Source: Megamonas sp. UBA1796 | GTDB taxonomy: Bacteria; Bacillota; Negativicutes; Selenomonadales; Selenomonadaceae | Direction: 5' to 3' | DNA length: 52,957 nucleotides | Assembly: GCA_002319795.1 (NCBI GenBank) | Contig: DCFU01000037.1 | Location: 1 to 52,957 of the forward strand | In this document: positions 8,386-15,844 of the stretch, piece after piece | Position numbering within the stretch: position 1 is the stretch's first letter | Layout: each line of letters opens with the position of its first letter | Notes under the pieces: generated by a model | Database searches by the model: none | What the model was told of the DNA's origin: nothing | What the model saw: only the letters and a program-made list of their open reading frames with translations | Program-made: the position numbers and the translations under genes

Positions 8386-9582
8386 TTATTTTGCTGCCCT
8401 GATTTTCTTGAACTCTTCCGTCATAAGAGGTAGTACCTCATTGACATCCCCTACGACGCCATAATCTGCAATCTTAAAAATCGGCGCTTCCGGATCCTTG
8501 TTCACCGCTATGATAACATCAGATGAAGACATGCCTGCCAGATGCTGTATTGCTCCTGAAATACCACAAGCTACATAGATTTTTGGAGCTACCGTCTTGC
8601 CCGTCTGCCCAACCTGATGCAGCGCATCAATCCATCCAGCATCAACAATCGCACGTGACGCACCAATCATGCCGCCCATAGCTTCCGCCAGATTCTCGAC
8701 GAGTTTCAAGTTTTCCGGCTTTCCAAGTCCGCGGCCCCCAGATACGATGATATCTGCTTCCTCGAGGTTGCAACTGCCTATACAGGCCTCGATAATATTG
8801 ACCAGCTTTGTACGAATATCATCTGGTTTCACCGGACTTGCTTCCTTGACAATCTCGCCTGTACGGCTATAATCCGGCACTGGTTTTTTGAATACATTTG
8901 GCCGAACGGTCCCCATCTGTGGGCGCTGATCCGGGCAAAGAATCGTCGCCATGATATTGCCGCCAAAGGTCGGGCGCGTCCAGGCCACAAACCCGGTTTC
9001 TTTATCAATAGCAAGCCCTGTACAGTCTGCCGTAAGTCCCGTATGCAGTCGGCAGGAAATACGCGGTCCCATATCACGTCCATCATTCGTAGCGCCAATG
9101 AGCATGACCGAAGGTTTATAATTCTCAATAAGCTCCACACAAGCCTTTGTATAACCATCCGTATTATAATTCTTATACTCTGCACCCTCAACAAGGTAGA
9201 CCTTATCCGCCCCATAGGCAAAGGCATCTTTGGCAAACTTGCTGACACCATCTCCAATGATAACGGCCGCCAGTTCCTGTTTCAATGTATCCGCCAGGCT
9301 GCGTCCCTGTCCCAACAATTCAAAGCCCACATTGCGCGGCTTTCCATCAGCAATTTCCATATAGACCCAGACGCCCTTATAGTCATCCTTATTGATGGTA
9401 ATCGTTCTTTTTTCTTCAATACGCTCAATCGCGCCCACCGGGCAGATATCTACACAAGCACCGCAGGCTGTACAAGCTGCAGTATTTTGCGCCTTACCGT
9501 CCTTTATTTCAATGGCGCCAAATGGACATTTTGGTTCACAGGCACCACACCCTACGCATGCATCCGTAAATTTAATTGCCAT
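8386..9582 (-). CDS. etfA: Electron transfer flavoprotein alpha subunit with two-cluster ferredoxin domain
   Basis: Alpha subunit of the Etf that works with butyryl-CoA dehydrogenase. The 398-residue protein begins with an 8Fe-8S ferredoxin domain: C9-x2-C12-x2-C15-x3-C19P and C37-x2-C40-x2-C43-x3-C47P. The usual EtfA then follows, ending with the FAD-binding half (GGRGLGKPENLKLVENLAEA, HQVGQTGKTV, GISGAIQHLAGM). In electron-bifurcating Etf-Bcd complexes NADH drives both crotonyl-CoA and ferredoxin reduction; the extra ferredoxin domain suggests an internal wire for that low-potential electron. ATG at 9582 follows a GGGGGAATAA site. Confidence 0.94.
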   Translation of the reverse strand: MAIKFTDACVGCGACEPKCPFGAIEIKDGKAQNTAACTACGACVDICPVGAIERIEEKRTITINKDDYKGVWVYMEIADGKPRNVGFELLGQGRSLADTLKQELAAVIIGDGVSKFAKDAFAYGADKVYLVEGAEYKNYNTDGYTKACVELIENYKPSVMLIGATNDGRDMGPRISCRLHTGLTADCTGLAIDKETGFVAWTRPTFGGNIMATILCPDQRPQMGTVRPNVFKKPVPDYSRTGEIVKEASPVKPDDIRTKLVNIIEACIGSCNLEEADIIVSGGRGLGKPENLKLVENLAEAMGGMIGASRAIVDAGWIDALHQVGQTGKTVAPKIYVACGISGAIQHLAGMSSSDVIIAVNKDPEAPIFKIADYGVVGDVNEVLPLMTEEFKKIRAAK

Positions 9583-9598
9583 TATTTATTCCCCCTCA

Positions 9599-10384
9599 TC
9601 AAACAATCTTTGCGTCCGTCAGTTTTTGCATAAGCTCTTCTACAGCGCCACCGGCTGAATCCTTACGGATAAGAATGCCCTGCGTACGCTGCGGAGGGGT
9701 AAATATCTCGCGTACCTGCGTAGCCGATCCCTTAAGCCCGAGGCAATCCGGCTCCACATCAAGATCCTTGGCCGTATAAACCCCAATTTTTGCACGAACT
9801 GCGCGCAGAATGCCCTTGACGGTCGGATAGCGCGGCACATTAAGTGATTTTACCGCGGAGATAAGCACCGGCAATTTTGCCTCAATGACTTCATAAGCAG
9901 TTTCATGCTCGCGATTTACACGTACAGTTTTACCATTAACCTCAATTTTGGCAATATAGGTAAGCTGCACAATACCGAGATGCTCCGCTATCTCCGGCCC
10001 GACCTGTGCAGTATCACCATCAATGGCCTGCTTGCCGCAAATAATGATATCATAATGTCCCAATTTTCGGATAGCTGCCGCCAGCGTATAGCTTGTAGCC
10101 AGCGTATCAGCTCCGCCAAAAGCACGGTCACTGATGAGTATTGCCTCATCTGCGCCCATAGCCAGACATTCCTTCAAAGCATCGTTTGCCTGCGGTGGTC
10201 CCATAGAAAGAACCGTAACCTTGCCACCATGTTGCTCCTTCAGACGCAGTGCTGCCTCCACGGCGTTTTTATCAAAAGGATTCACTATACTTGGCACGCC
10301 CTGACGAATAAGTGTATTGGTCTTCGGATCTATTTTAACCTCCGTCGTGTCAGGCACCTGCTTGATACATACAATAATATCCAT
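9599..10384 (-). CDS. etfB: Electron transfer flavoprotein beta subunit
   Basis: Beta subunit partner of the neighbouring EtfA. The 261-residue sequence shows the family N-terminus MDIIVCIKQVPDTTEV, the nucleotide-binding segment CGKQAIDGDTAQVGPEIAEHL and AFGGADTLATSYTLAAAI. In bifurcating Etfs this subunit binds the FAD that receives the hydride from NADH. It lies between bcd and etfA, 16 bases before etfA. A paralogue at 26939 serves lactate oxidation, so the two Etf pairs are likely dedicated to different dehydrogenases. Confidence 0.95.
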   Translation of the reverse strand: MDIIVCIKQVPDTTEVKIDPKTNTLIRQGVPSIVNPFDKNAVEAALRLKEQHGGKVTVLSMGPPQANDALKECLAMGADEAILISDRAFGGADTLATSYTLAAAIRKLGHYDIIICGKQAIDGDTAQVGPEIAEHLGIVQLTYIAKIEVNGKTVRVNREHETAYEVIEAKLPVLISAVKSLNVPRYPTVKGILRAVRAKIGVYTAKDLDVEPDCLGLKGSATQVREIFTPPQRTQGILIRKDSAGGAVEELMQKLTDAKIV

Positions 10385-10435
10385 ACTTCCTGCCTCCTGC
10401 TCCTATAAAAAGATAATCTTGCAAATAAGCGCCTG

Positions 10436-11575
10436 TCAGCGCAGCAACGCTCCGGAAACAACCATGCGCTGCACCTGATTCGTACCTTCGTATATCTGCG
10501 TGATCTTGGCATCGCGCATAAGACGCTCCACCGGATAATCGCGGATATACCCGTAGCCGCCGAATATCTGCACGGCATCCGTTGTAATCTTCATAGCCGC
10601 GTCACTGGCAAACATTTTGGCCATAGCCGCTGAAGTACTGTACGGACGCCCATGATCCTTGTCCGATGCCGCACGATAAGTAAGAAGTCTGGACGCTTCC
10701 AGCGCTGTAGACATATCGGCCATCATGAAGCCAAGTGCCTGGAACTTGCTGATAGCCCTGCCAAACTGCACACGTTCTTTAGAGTATTTTACGGCTTCAT
10801 CCAAAGCTGCGCCCGCAATACCCAACGCCTGTGCCGCCACACCGATACGACCGCCATCCAACGTCATCATAGCGATTTTAAAGCCCTTGCCCTCATCACC
10901 AAGCCGATTTGCTTCCGGAACCACAAGATTCTGGAACACCAGCTCCTGTGTCTGCGAAGAATGAATACCCATCTTGATTTCGCGCTTGCCAAAAGTAAAG
11001 CCCGGCATTCCCTTCTCAATGATAAAGCCTGTAATGCCCTTAACTCCCTTGCTTTTGTCTGTCATAGCGAAAATAACATAAGTATCTGCCTCACCAGCAT
11101 TCGTAATGAAGATTTTGCTGCCATTAATTATATAATGATCGCCATCCCTGACAGCTACGGTCGTCTGTGAAGCGGCATCCGTGCCGGCATTTGGTTCTGT
11201 AAGTCCGAACGCCCCGAGCGTTTTACCTTCAGCCAACGGACGCAGATATTTCTGTTTCTGTTCTTCGGTACCAAAGGCGAAAATCGGCCAGGCACAAAGC
11301 GAAACACTAGCAGAAAGCGTGACCCCCAGACCATTGTCATACTTTGAAAGCTCCTCAACGGCCATGATATACGTCAGCGTATCCCAGCCAGCTCCGCCAT
11401 ATTCTTCCGGAAAGCAGATACCCGTAAGCCCCAAAGCCACGATACGATGAAAAAGATCCCTGTCAAAATAATCCTTTTCATCTCTTTCCGCCGCTCCCGG
11501 AGCCACCTCCTTCTCACCGAACTCGCGAATCACCTTTTGCAGCATTTTTTGTTCTTCGCTGAATTCAAAATCCAT
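10436..11575 (-). CDS. bcd: Butyryl-CoA dehydrogenase
   Basis: Acyl-CoA dehydrogenase that reduces crotonyl-CoA to butyryl-CoA using the EtfAB complex. The 379-residue protein contains the FAD/substrate segments AFGLTEPNAGTDAASQ and YIINGSKIFITNAG, the QALGFMMADM region, and the C-terminal catalytic block QIFGGYGYIRDYPVERLMRD with the base Glu in IYEGTNQVQ. Length and motifs match short-chain clostridial Bcd. It is the first gene of the operon, preceded by GGGGAGGTAGTTTGT and a Rex-like operator about 35 bases upstream. Confidence 0.95.
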   Translation of the reverse strand: MDFEFSEEQKMLQKVIREFGEKEVAPGAAERDEKDYFDRDLFHRIVALGLTGICFPEEYGGAGWDTLTYIMAVEELSKYDNGLGVTLSASVSLCAWPIFAFGTEEQKQKYLRPLAEGKTLGAFGLTEPNAGTDAASQTTVAVRDGDHYIINGSKIFITNAGEADTYVIFAMTDKSKGVKGITGFIIEKGMPGFTFGKREIKMGIHSSQTQELVFQNLVVPEANRLGDEGKGFKIAMMTLDGGRIGVAAQALGIAGAALDEAVKYSKERVQFGRAISKFQALGFMMADMSTALEASRLLTYRAASDKDHGRPYSTSAAMAKMFASDAAMKITTDAVQIFGGYGYIRDYPVERLMRDAKITQIYEGTNQVQRMVVSGALLR

Positions 11576-11609
11576 ACAAACTACCTCCCCTTAACCACTT
11601 CTGTAATAT

Positions 11610-11627
11610 TTGTGAAATTTATCACAA
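11610..11627 (-). promoter_or_regulatory. Rex-like redox operator upstream of bcd
   Basis: The minus strand reads TTGTGATAAATTTCACAA: six-base arms TTGTGA and TCACAA are perfect, and 17 of 18 positions fit the Rex consensus TTGTGAAWWWWTTCACAA. Rex releases DNA when NADH is high, which would switch on this NADH-consuming butyrate pathway. The gene for Rex is not in the window. Confidence 0.75.
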
Positions 11628-11643
11628 TATGGGTATTTTAAAA

Positions 11644-11663
11644 GCCAATAGAGATCTATTGGC
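11644..11663. other. Near-perfect palindrome upstream of the Rex site
   Basis: Arms GCCAATAGA and TCTATTGGC are separated by two bases. On the minus strand it is followed by TTTTAAAA, so it could be a weak terminator for cytidine deaminase transcripts or a second operator for the butyrate operon. Confidence 0.4.
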
Positions 11664-11724
11664 ATTTTAAATGTCTGACCTTCCACAGGAATCTCCTAGA
11701 ATATAATTATTCTCCATTTAACAG

Positions 11725-11742
11725 GTGGCTGTACGTAGCCAC
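11725..11742. other. Small hairpin in the gap between cdd and bcd
   Basis: GTGGCT-GTACGT-AGCCAC followed by AGTTTTTT on the plus strand, where it has the form of a short terminator although no plus-strand gene precedes it. The whole 339-base gap 11576-11914 otherwise holds only the Rex-like site and the palindrome at 11644. Confidence 0.35.
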
Positions 11743-11914
11743 AGTTTTTTGTTAAAAAGTTCACAATCCATACAAAAATTACCTATTCAGCCTTATGATA
11801 TTTATACTTTCATTACCCATTATCTGCCTGCAAGACCATTCTACACCTTTTCTTTTTGTCTCGCAAGGAAAATTAGAAATTTTTCCATTTTTCTTTTGAA
11901 CAAATGTCACGCCC

Positions 11915-12313
11915 TTATTTTCCCATATATTCCTTATTAAAGGAGCGTGGTAATAGTTCCTCCCCCGTCATGACAAGCACGTCATCCTTCATATTCGCCA
12001 TAATGACCGTGGAAATTCCAAATTCTATAATAATTTGCCGGCATGCACCACAAGGTGGTATGGGGCTCTTCGTATCCGCTACAACGGCCAAAGCTTCGAT
12101 TTGACGTTCTCCCTCAGAAATGGCCCGAAAAACAGCTGTACGTTCCGCACAAATACTGTTCCCCAAAAACTTATTTTCAACATTGCAGCCTATATAAATT
12201 TTACCGTCTGTCGTACGTACAGCCGCACCCACTTTACAATCAGAATAAGGGCTATAGGAAAACAGCCTTGCTCTTTTTGCCTCTTCTAGCAGCTTTTTGT
12301 CCAGTTCCTTCAT
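11915..12313 (-). CDS. cdd: Cytidine deaminase
   Basis: Deaminates cytidine and deoxycytidine to uridine forms in pyrimidine salvage. The 132-residue protein has the zinc site of the small tetrameric enzymes: CAERTAVF (Cys ligand and proton-shuttling Glu) and PCGACRQ (two Cys ligands), plus the N-terminal SYSPYSDCKVGAAV. I start it at the ATG at 12313 (AGGAGC ten bases upstream) rather than the in-frame TTG at 12319. It appears monocistronic. Confidence 0.93.
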   Translation of the reverse strand: MKELDKKLLEEAKRARLFSYSPYSDCKVGAAVRTTDGKIYIGCNVENKFLGNSICAERTAVFRAISEGERQIEALAVVADTKSPIPPCGACRQIIIEFGISTVIMANMKDDVLVMTGEELLPRSFNKEYMGK

Positions 12314-12585
12314 TATCAACCAGCTCCTTTACCGGGATTTTCTGTGCTTTGCTATATACGTTAGCCTGTATTCGCACCGAAAATGCTCTTTATAGGAAAA
12401 CTCTCCTATCTCTTATTTTAGCAGAATTTTGAGATTTGGCAAATACGAATTCCAAAAATTGGTACATATAGAACAGAAAAAACTATATACCTCCCTTCTT
12501 GCTTTACAGGCAGGAATTTCCCGTCCATAAAAAGAATCTATAGCATAGTATGATACTAAACTTTAGATTCAGGAGGAACTACAAT

Positions 12586-13719
12586 ATGGAAAAGTCCAAC
12601 GTTTATTTTACGGACATGCGCACCTCGCCAACCATGAACCTTTTGCAAAAGCTCAATATCCTCATAGACAAAGCCGGCATCGCCAATATTGATTTTTCGC
12701 ATAAATTTGCCGCCATCAAGATGCATTTCGGTGAACCTGGCAACCTCGCCTTCCTGCGGCCAAACTATGCGAAAGTTGTCGCCGACAAAGTGAAGGCTCT
12801 CGGCGGCAACCCTTTCCTCACAGATTGCAATACGCTCTATGTCGGGCGCCGCAAAAATGCTCTTGAACATATGGACGCAGCCTACGAAAATGGTTTCTCG
12901 CCTTTTTCCACCGGCTGTCAGATTCTTATTGCCGACGGTCTGAAAGGCACAGATGAGACCTATGTTCCTGTGCCAAATGGTGAATGTGTAAAAAAAGCCA
13001 GAATTGGTCAGGCACTCATGGATGCAGATATCATCATCAGCCTGACACATTTCAAAGGACATGAAATGGCCGGCTTCGGCGGTGCTATCAAGAACATTGG
13101 CATGGGCGGCGGGTCACGTGCAGGAAAAATGGAGATGCATAGTGATGGCAAGCCTCATGTCAGAGAAACAACCTGTGTGGGCTGTGGCAGCTGTGCAAAA
13201 ATCTGTGCGCATGGCGCACCAATCCTCGAAAACAGAAAAATGCATATCGATCAGGAAAAATGTGTGGGCTGCGGACGCTGTATCGGCGTATGCCCGGTTG
13301 ACGCCATTGCGCCTGATTACAATACCTCGATTGATATGCTCAATAAAAAGATGGCAGAATATGCCTGGGCTATCGTACATGACCGCCCACAGTTCCATAT
13401 TGCGGTCATTGCCGATGTATCACCAAACTGCGACTGCCATTCCGAAAATGATGTGCCAGTTGTGCCGAATATCGGTCTCGCAGCTTCCTTCGATCCGGTA
13501 GCTCTCGACCGTGCCTGTGCGGATCTCGTAAACAAGGCCCCTGTTATTCCCGGCAGTGTTCTTGCCACAAATATGGAACAGGAGCCAACAAAAACGGCCG
13601 GACATGATCATTTCCATAACATCGCCCCAATTACAGATTGGGCCGCCTGCCTTTCCCATGCGGAAAAAATCGGCATGGGAAAGCAAGCCTATACCCTGGT
13701 GGAACTAAAGCTCGTTTAA
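12586..13719 (+). CDS. DUF362 domain protein with two ferredoxin clusters
   Basis: A 377-residue protein. The N-terminal 190 residues are a DUF362 domain (KMHFGEPGNLAFLRPNYA, SLTHFKGHEMAGFGGAIKN). Then comes a ferredoxin insert with CVGCGSCAKIC and CVGCGRCIGVCPVDAI that should hold two 4Fe-4S clusters, then a C-terminal region ending DLVNKAPVIPGS and further. DUF362 proteins of this form are common in anaerobes and their reaction is not established; an electron-transfer role is likely. Start ATG at 12586 follows AGGAGGAACTACAAT. The gene stands alone, with a terminator after it. Confidence 0.85.
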   Translation: MEKSNVYFTDMRTSPTMNLLQKLNILIDKAGIANIDFSHKFAAIKMHFGEPGNLAFLRPNYAKVVADKVKALGGNPFLTDCNTLYVGRRKNALEHMDAAYENGFSPFSTGCQILIADGLKGTDETYVPVPNGECVKKARIGQALMDADIIISLTHFKGHEMAGFGGAIKNIGMGGGSRAGKMEMHSDGKPHVRETTCVGCGSCAKICAHGAPILENRKMHIDQEKCVGCGRCIGVCPVDAIAPDYNTSIDMLNKKMAEYAWAIVHDRPQFHIAVIADVSPNCDCHSENDVPVVPNIGLAASFDPVALDRACADLVNKAPVIPGSVLATNMEQEPTKTAGHDHFHNIAPITDWAACLSHAEKIGMGKQAYTLVELKLV

Positions 13720-13760
13720 GTTGCCACTTTCCCTGCAAGGCTGTTCGCTCCCCTTACCGT

Positions 13761-13807
13761 AAAAAGTGCCGTTGTCCACGGTTAATCCGTCGGACACGGC
13801 ACTTTTT
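13761..13807. terminator. Bidirectional terminator between DUF362 gene and acetyltransferase
   Basis: AAAAAGTGCCG(T)TGTCC pairs with GGACA-CGGCACTTTTT around a short loop. It has U-runs on both strands and serves two convergent genes. Confidence 0.8.
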
Positions 13808-13833
13808 CTCTGGCATTGAAGTCCCTTGGCAAT

Positions 13834-14358
13834 TCAGTTTTTCTTCTGCATTGCGAAATACTCCCGATCCAAGATAGCCAGAATGATAAGGTTCTCATAT
13901 ACGCCATCTGTAAGTATGGTTTCCCGCAGCAGCGCCTCCCGCACCAGTCCTTCCGATTCGTAGACATGCAGGGCACGCGCATTATGGTCCTTGCAGTCGA
14001 GCCAGGCCCGATGGAATTTCAAATCGTCAAACGCCCAGGATTTCAACATCTGCAGTGTCTCATGTCCATAGCCCCTGCCCTTTACATCCAGTATAATCCT
14101 CGTCCACTCGATTTCCTTTGATGGATTATCCAGCCCGGCAATCATGAGAAAACCGACCTTTTCATGTGTATCCGTCGTTTCGATTATAAGATGAACCGCC
14201 CCCGGCGTATTGAGTGTGAACATATGTATCTCACGCGTATAAGGAATCACATACTTTGCATTCTCTGGCTTGTATTCAACCTCCATGATATAATCCATAT
14301 CTGCAGGCTCCGCCTGACGAAACTGCAGTCTCTTGCCCGTTTTTATTATTTTTTCCAT
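13834..14358 (-). CDS. GNAT-family N-acetyltransferase
   Basis: A 174-residue acetyl-CoA-dependent acyltransferase of the RimJ/RimL-like group. The N-terminus (LQFRQAEPADMDYIMEVE) gives strand 1 and helix 1. WTRIILDVKGRGYGHETLQML is the acetyl-CoA pyrophosphate loop (R/Q-x2-G-x-G type). HNARALHVYESEGLVREALL is the final helix-strand block. The substrate is unknown; protein N-termini, polyamines or small amines are all possible. I use the ATG at 14358 because GGAGG sits eight bases upstream, not the ATG at 14379. Confidence 0.82.
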   Translation of the reverse strand: MEKIIKTGKRLQFRQAEPADMDYIMEVEYKPENAKYVIPYTREIHMFTLNTPGAVHLIIETTDTHEKVGFLMIAGLDNPSKEIEWTRIILDVKGRGYGHETLQMLKSWAFDDLKFHRAWLDCKDHNARALHVYESEGLVREALLRETILTDGVYENLIILAILDREYFAMQKKN

Positions 14359-14495
14359 AACAAGCCCTCCGTTTCTCATTTTTCTTTATTCCGTCTGACA
14401 TACAAAAAATCCTGCTATCAAAATGAATTTATAGTATAATATGCTAAAGACTGGCGGAAATCCTATCTCTGACTATCCTAAAGGAGGAATTTTTC

Positions 14496-15545
14496 TTGAC
14501 AGAATATCTCAATATCAGCTGGCCCCATCTGCTGCAGATGCTGCTCGTTCCATTCTGTATCCTGGCATCCTCGCTTGCTGTCGGCATCATGTTCAATAAT
14601 CTCATCAATCGCCGTATCCGCGACCATCTTATTCTCGCAAGTGATTCTCCACAGTATCTCCTGATTCATGCACTGCGCGGCCTGCCGCTTGCCTGGTGTT
14701 TCGGCATCGGCCTGTATTGGACTATTAAGTCCATCGACATCAGCCCATCTCTGGCCCGCCTGTTTTCCTATATTCTTTTCACTATCATTATTTTTACGCT
14801 TACACGCGTCATTGCCCGTACACTTTCAGGACTCATTGACCTCCATACACAAAAAAGCAATACAATCCTGCCAAAGACCTCATTACTGAACAATGTCATG
14901 AATATCATCGTCTACGCCATGGGCGGCCTCGTAGTCCTGCAATATTATGGAATTTCCATCGCCCCAATTCTCACAGCCTTGGGCGTCGGCGGTATGGCTG
15001 TCGCCCTGGGCCTGCAGGAAACTCTGGCCAATATCTTTGCTGGTCTGCACCTGATCCTTTCGAAACAACTGCGCATCGGTGATTATATCCGTTTAAGCAC
15101 GGGAGAAGAAGGACGGGTCACAGACATCACTTGGCGCTTTGCCACGATTCTTTCAGGCTCAGACAATGTGATCATCGTACCAAACCAAAAGATTGCTTCT
15201 GCCATTCTCACCAACTACAGCATGCCCAAACAGGCAATCACCATCAGCATCCCTGTCAGCGTAAGCTATGACAGTGATCTCGAGAAAGTCGAACATATTA
15301 CGCTGGAGGTAGCGAAGGACGTCATGCAGCGTATCGACCACAAGGTTGACCTAAAACCTGCCGTACGTTTCCATACCTTTGCAGATTCAGGCATCAAGTT
15401 CAACGTAACGCTCCATTCAAGTGAATTTTCCAATCAATTTCTTCTAAAGCATGAATTCATCAAGGCTCTCATGAAACGTTACCGGCAAGAAGGTATTGTT
15501 ATTCCTTTCCCCGTTCGTACTATAATTGATGAAAGAACCCACTGA
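14496..15545 (+). CDS. Small-conductance mechanosensitive channel, MscS family
   Basis: A 349-residue inner-membrane channel that opens under membrane tension. Four hydrophobic segments lie within about residues 1-165. The pore helix with the Gly/Ala pattern ALGVGGMAVALGLQETLANIFAG is followed by the beta domain (IGDYIRLSTGEEGRVTDITWR and IIVPNQKI) and a mixed C-terminal domain. The start is TTG at 14496, preceded by AAAGGAGGAAT. It stands alone; a TATAAT box lies near 14432. Confidence 0.9.
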   Translation: MTEYLNISWPHLLQMLLVPFCILASSLAVGIMFNNLINRRIRDHLILASDSPQYLLIHALRGLPLAWCFGIGLYWTIKSIDISPSLARLFSYILFTIIIFTLTRVIARTLSGLIDLHTQKSNTILPKTSLLNNVMNIIVYAMGGLVVLQYYGISIAPILTALGVGGMAVALGLQETLANIFAGLHLILSKQLRIGDYIRLSTGEEGRVTDITWRFATILSGSDNVIIVPNQKIASAILTNYSMPKQAITISIPVSVSYDSDLEKVEHITLEVAKDVMQRIDHKVDLKPAVRFHTFADSGIKFNVTLHSSEFSNQFLLKHEFIKALMKRYRQEGIVIPFPVRTIIDERTH

Positions 15546-15558
15546 GCTATATTCGAAG

Positions 15559-15745
15559 TTATCCACAATGTGTGATATTATTATCCACCACGCATTCCAT
15601 ATAAAGCAAATTTATACAGCATCCTGTGTTTGTAAAATCCTTTGCAGCCTCTTTGCGATGTACGTCTCCGCTTAGATGCACAAATTTTACCATAATACAT
15701 GAATTCTCCATATAGCGCATATTTATTCATTTTAATTGTGGATAA
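15559..15745. promoter_or_regulatory. DnaA-box cluster upstream of nrdD
   Basis: A perfect DnaA box TTATCCACA is at 15559-15567, a one-mismatch box TTATCCACC at 15581-15589, and an inverted perfect box TGTGGATAA at 15737-15745. DnaA control of ribonucleotide reductase genes is known in other bacteria, so these may tie dNTP supply to replication initiation. The 15546-15748 stretch contains no gene. Confidence 0.6.
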
Positions 15746-15748
15746 CAA

Positions 15749-15799
15749 AAACTATATGTAGTATGTCTCATTGACACAAACCAGTATATATTGTACAAT
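15749..15799 (+). promoter_or_regulatory. nrdD promoter with two NrdR boxes
   Basis: TTGACA (15771-15776), a 17-base spacer and TACAAT (15794-15799) form a near-ideal promoter. Two NrdR-type boxes overlap it: AAACTATATGTAGTAT at 15749 (13 of 16 to ACACTATATATAGTGT) and CCAGTATATATTGTAC at 15781 (11 of 16). Their starts are 32 bases apart, three helical turns, the usual NrdR spacing. NrdR with dATP would repress here. Confidence 0.75.
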
Positions 15800-15844
15800 T
15801 ACATTGGATTTTACAGAACACTAGAGAAAAGAGATTGTGTAATC

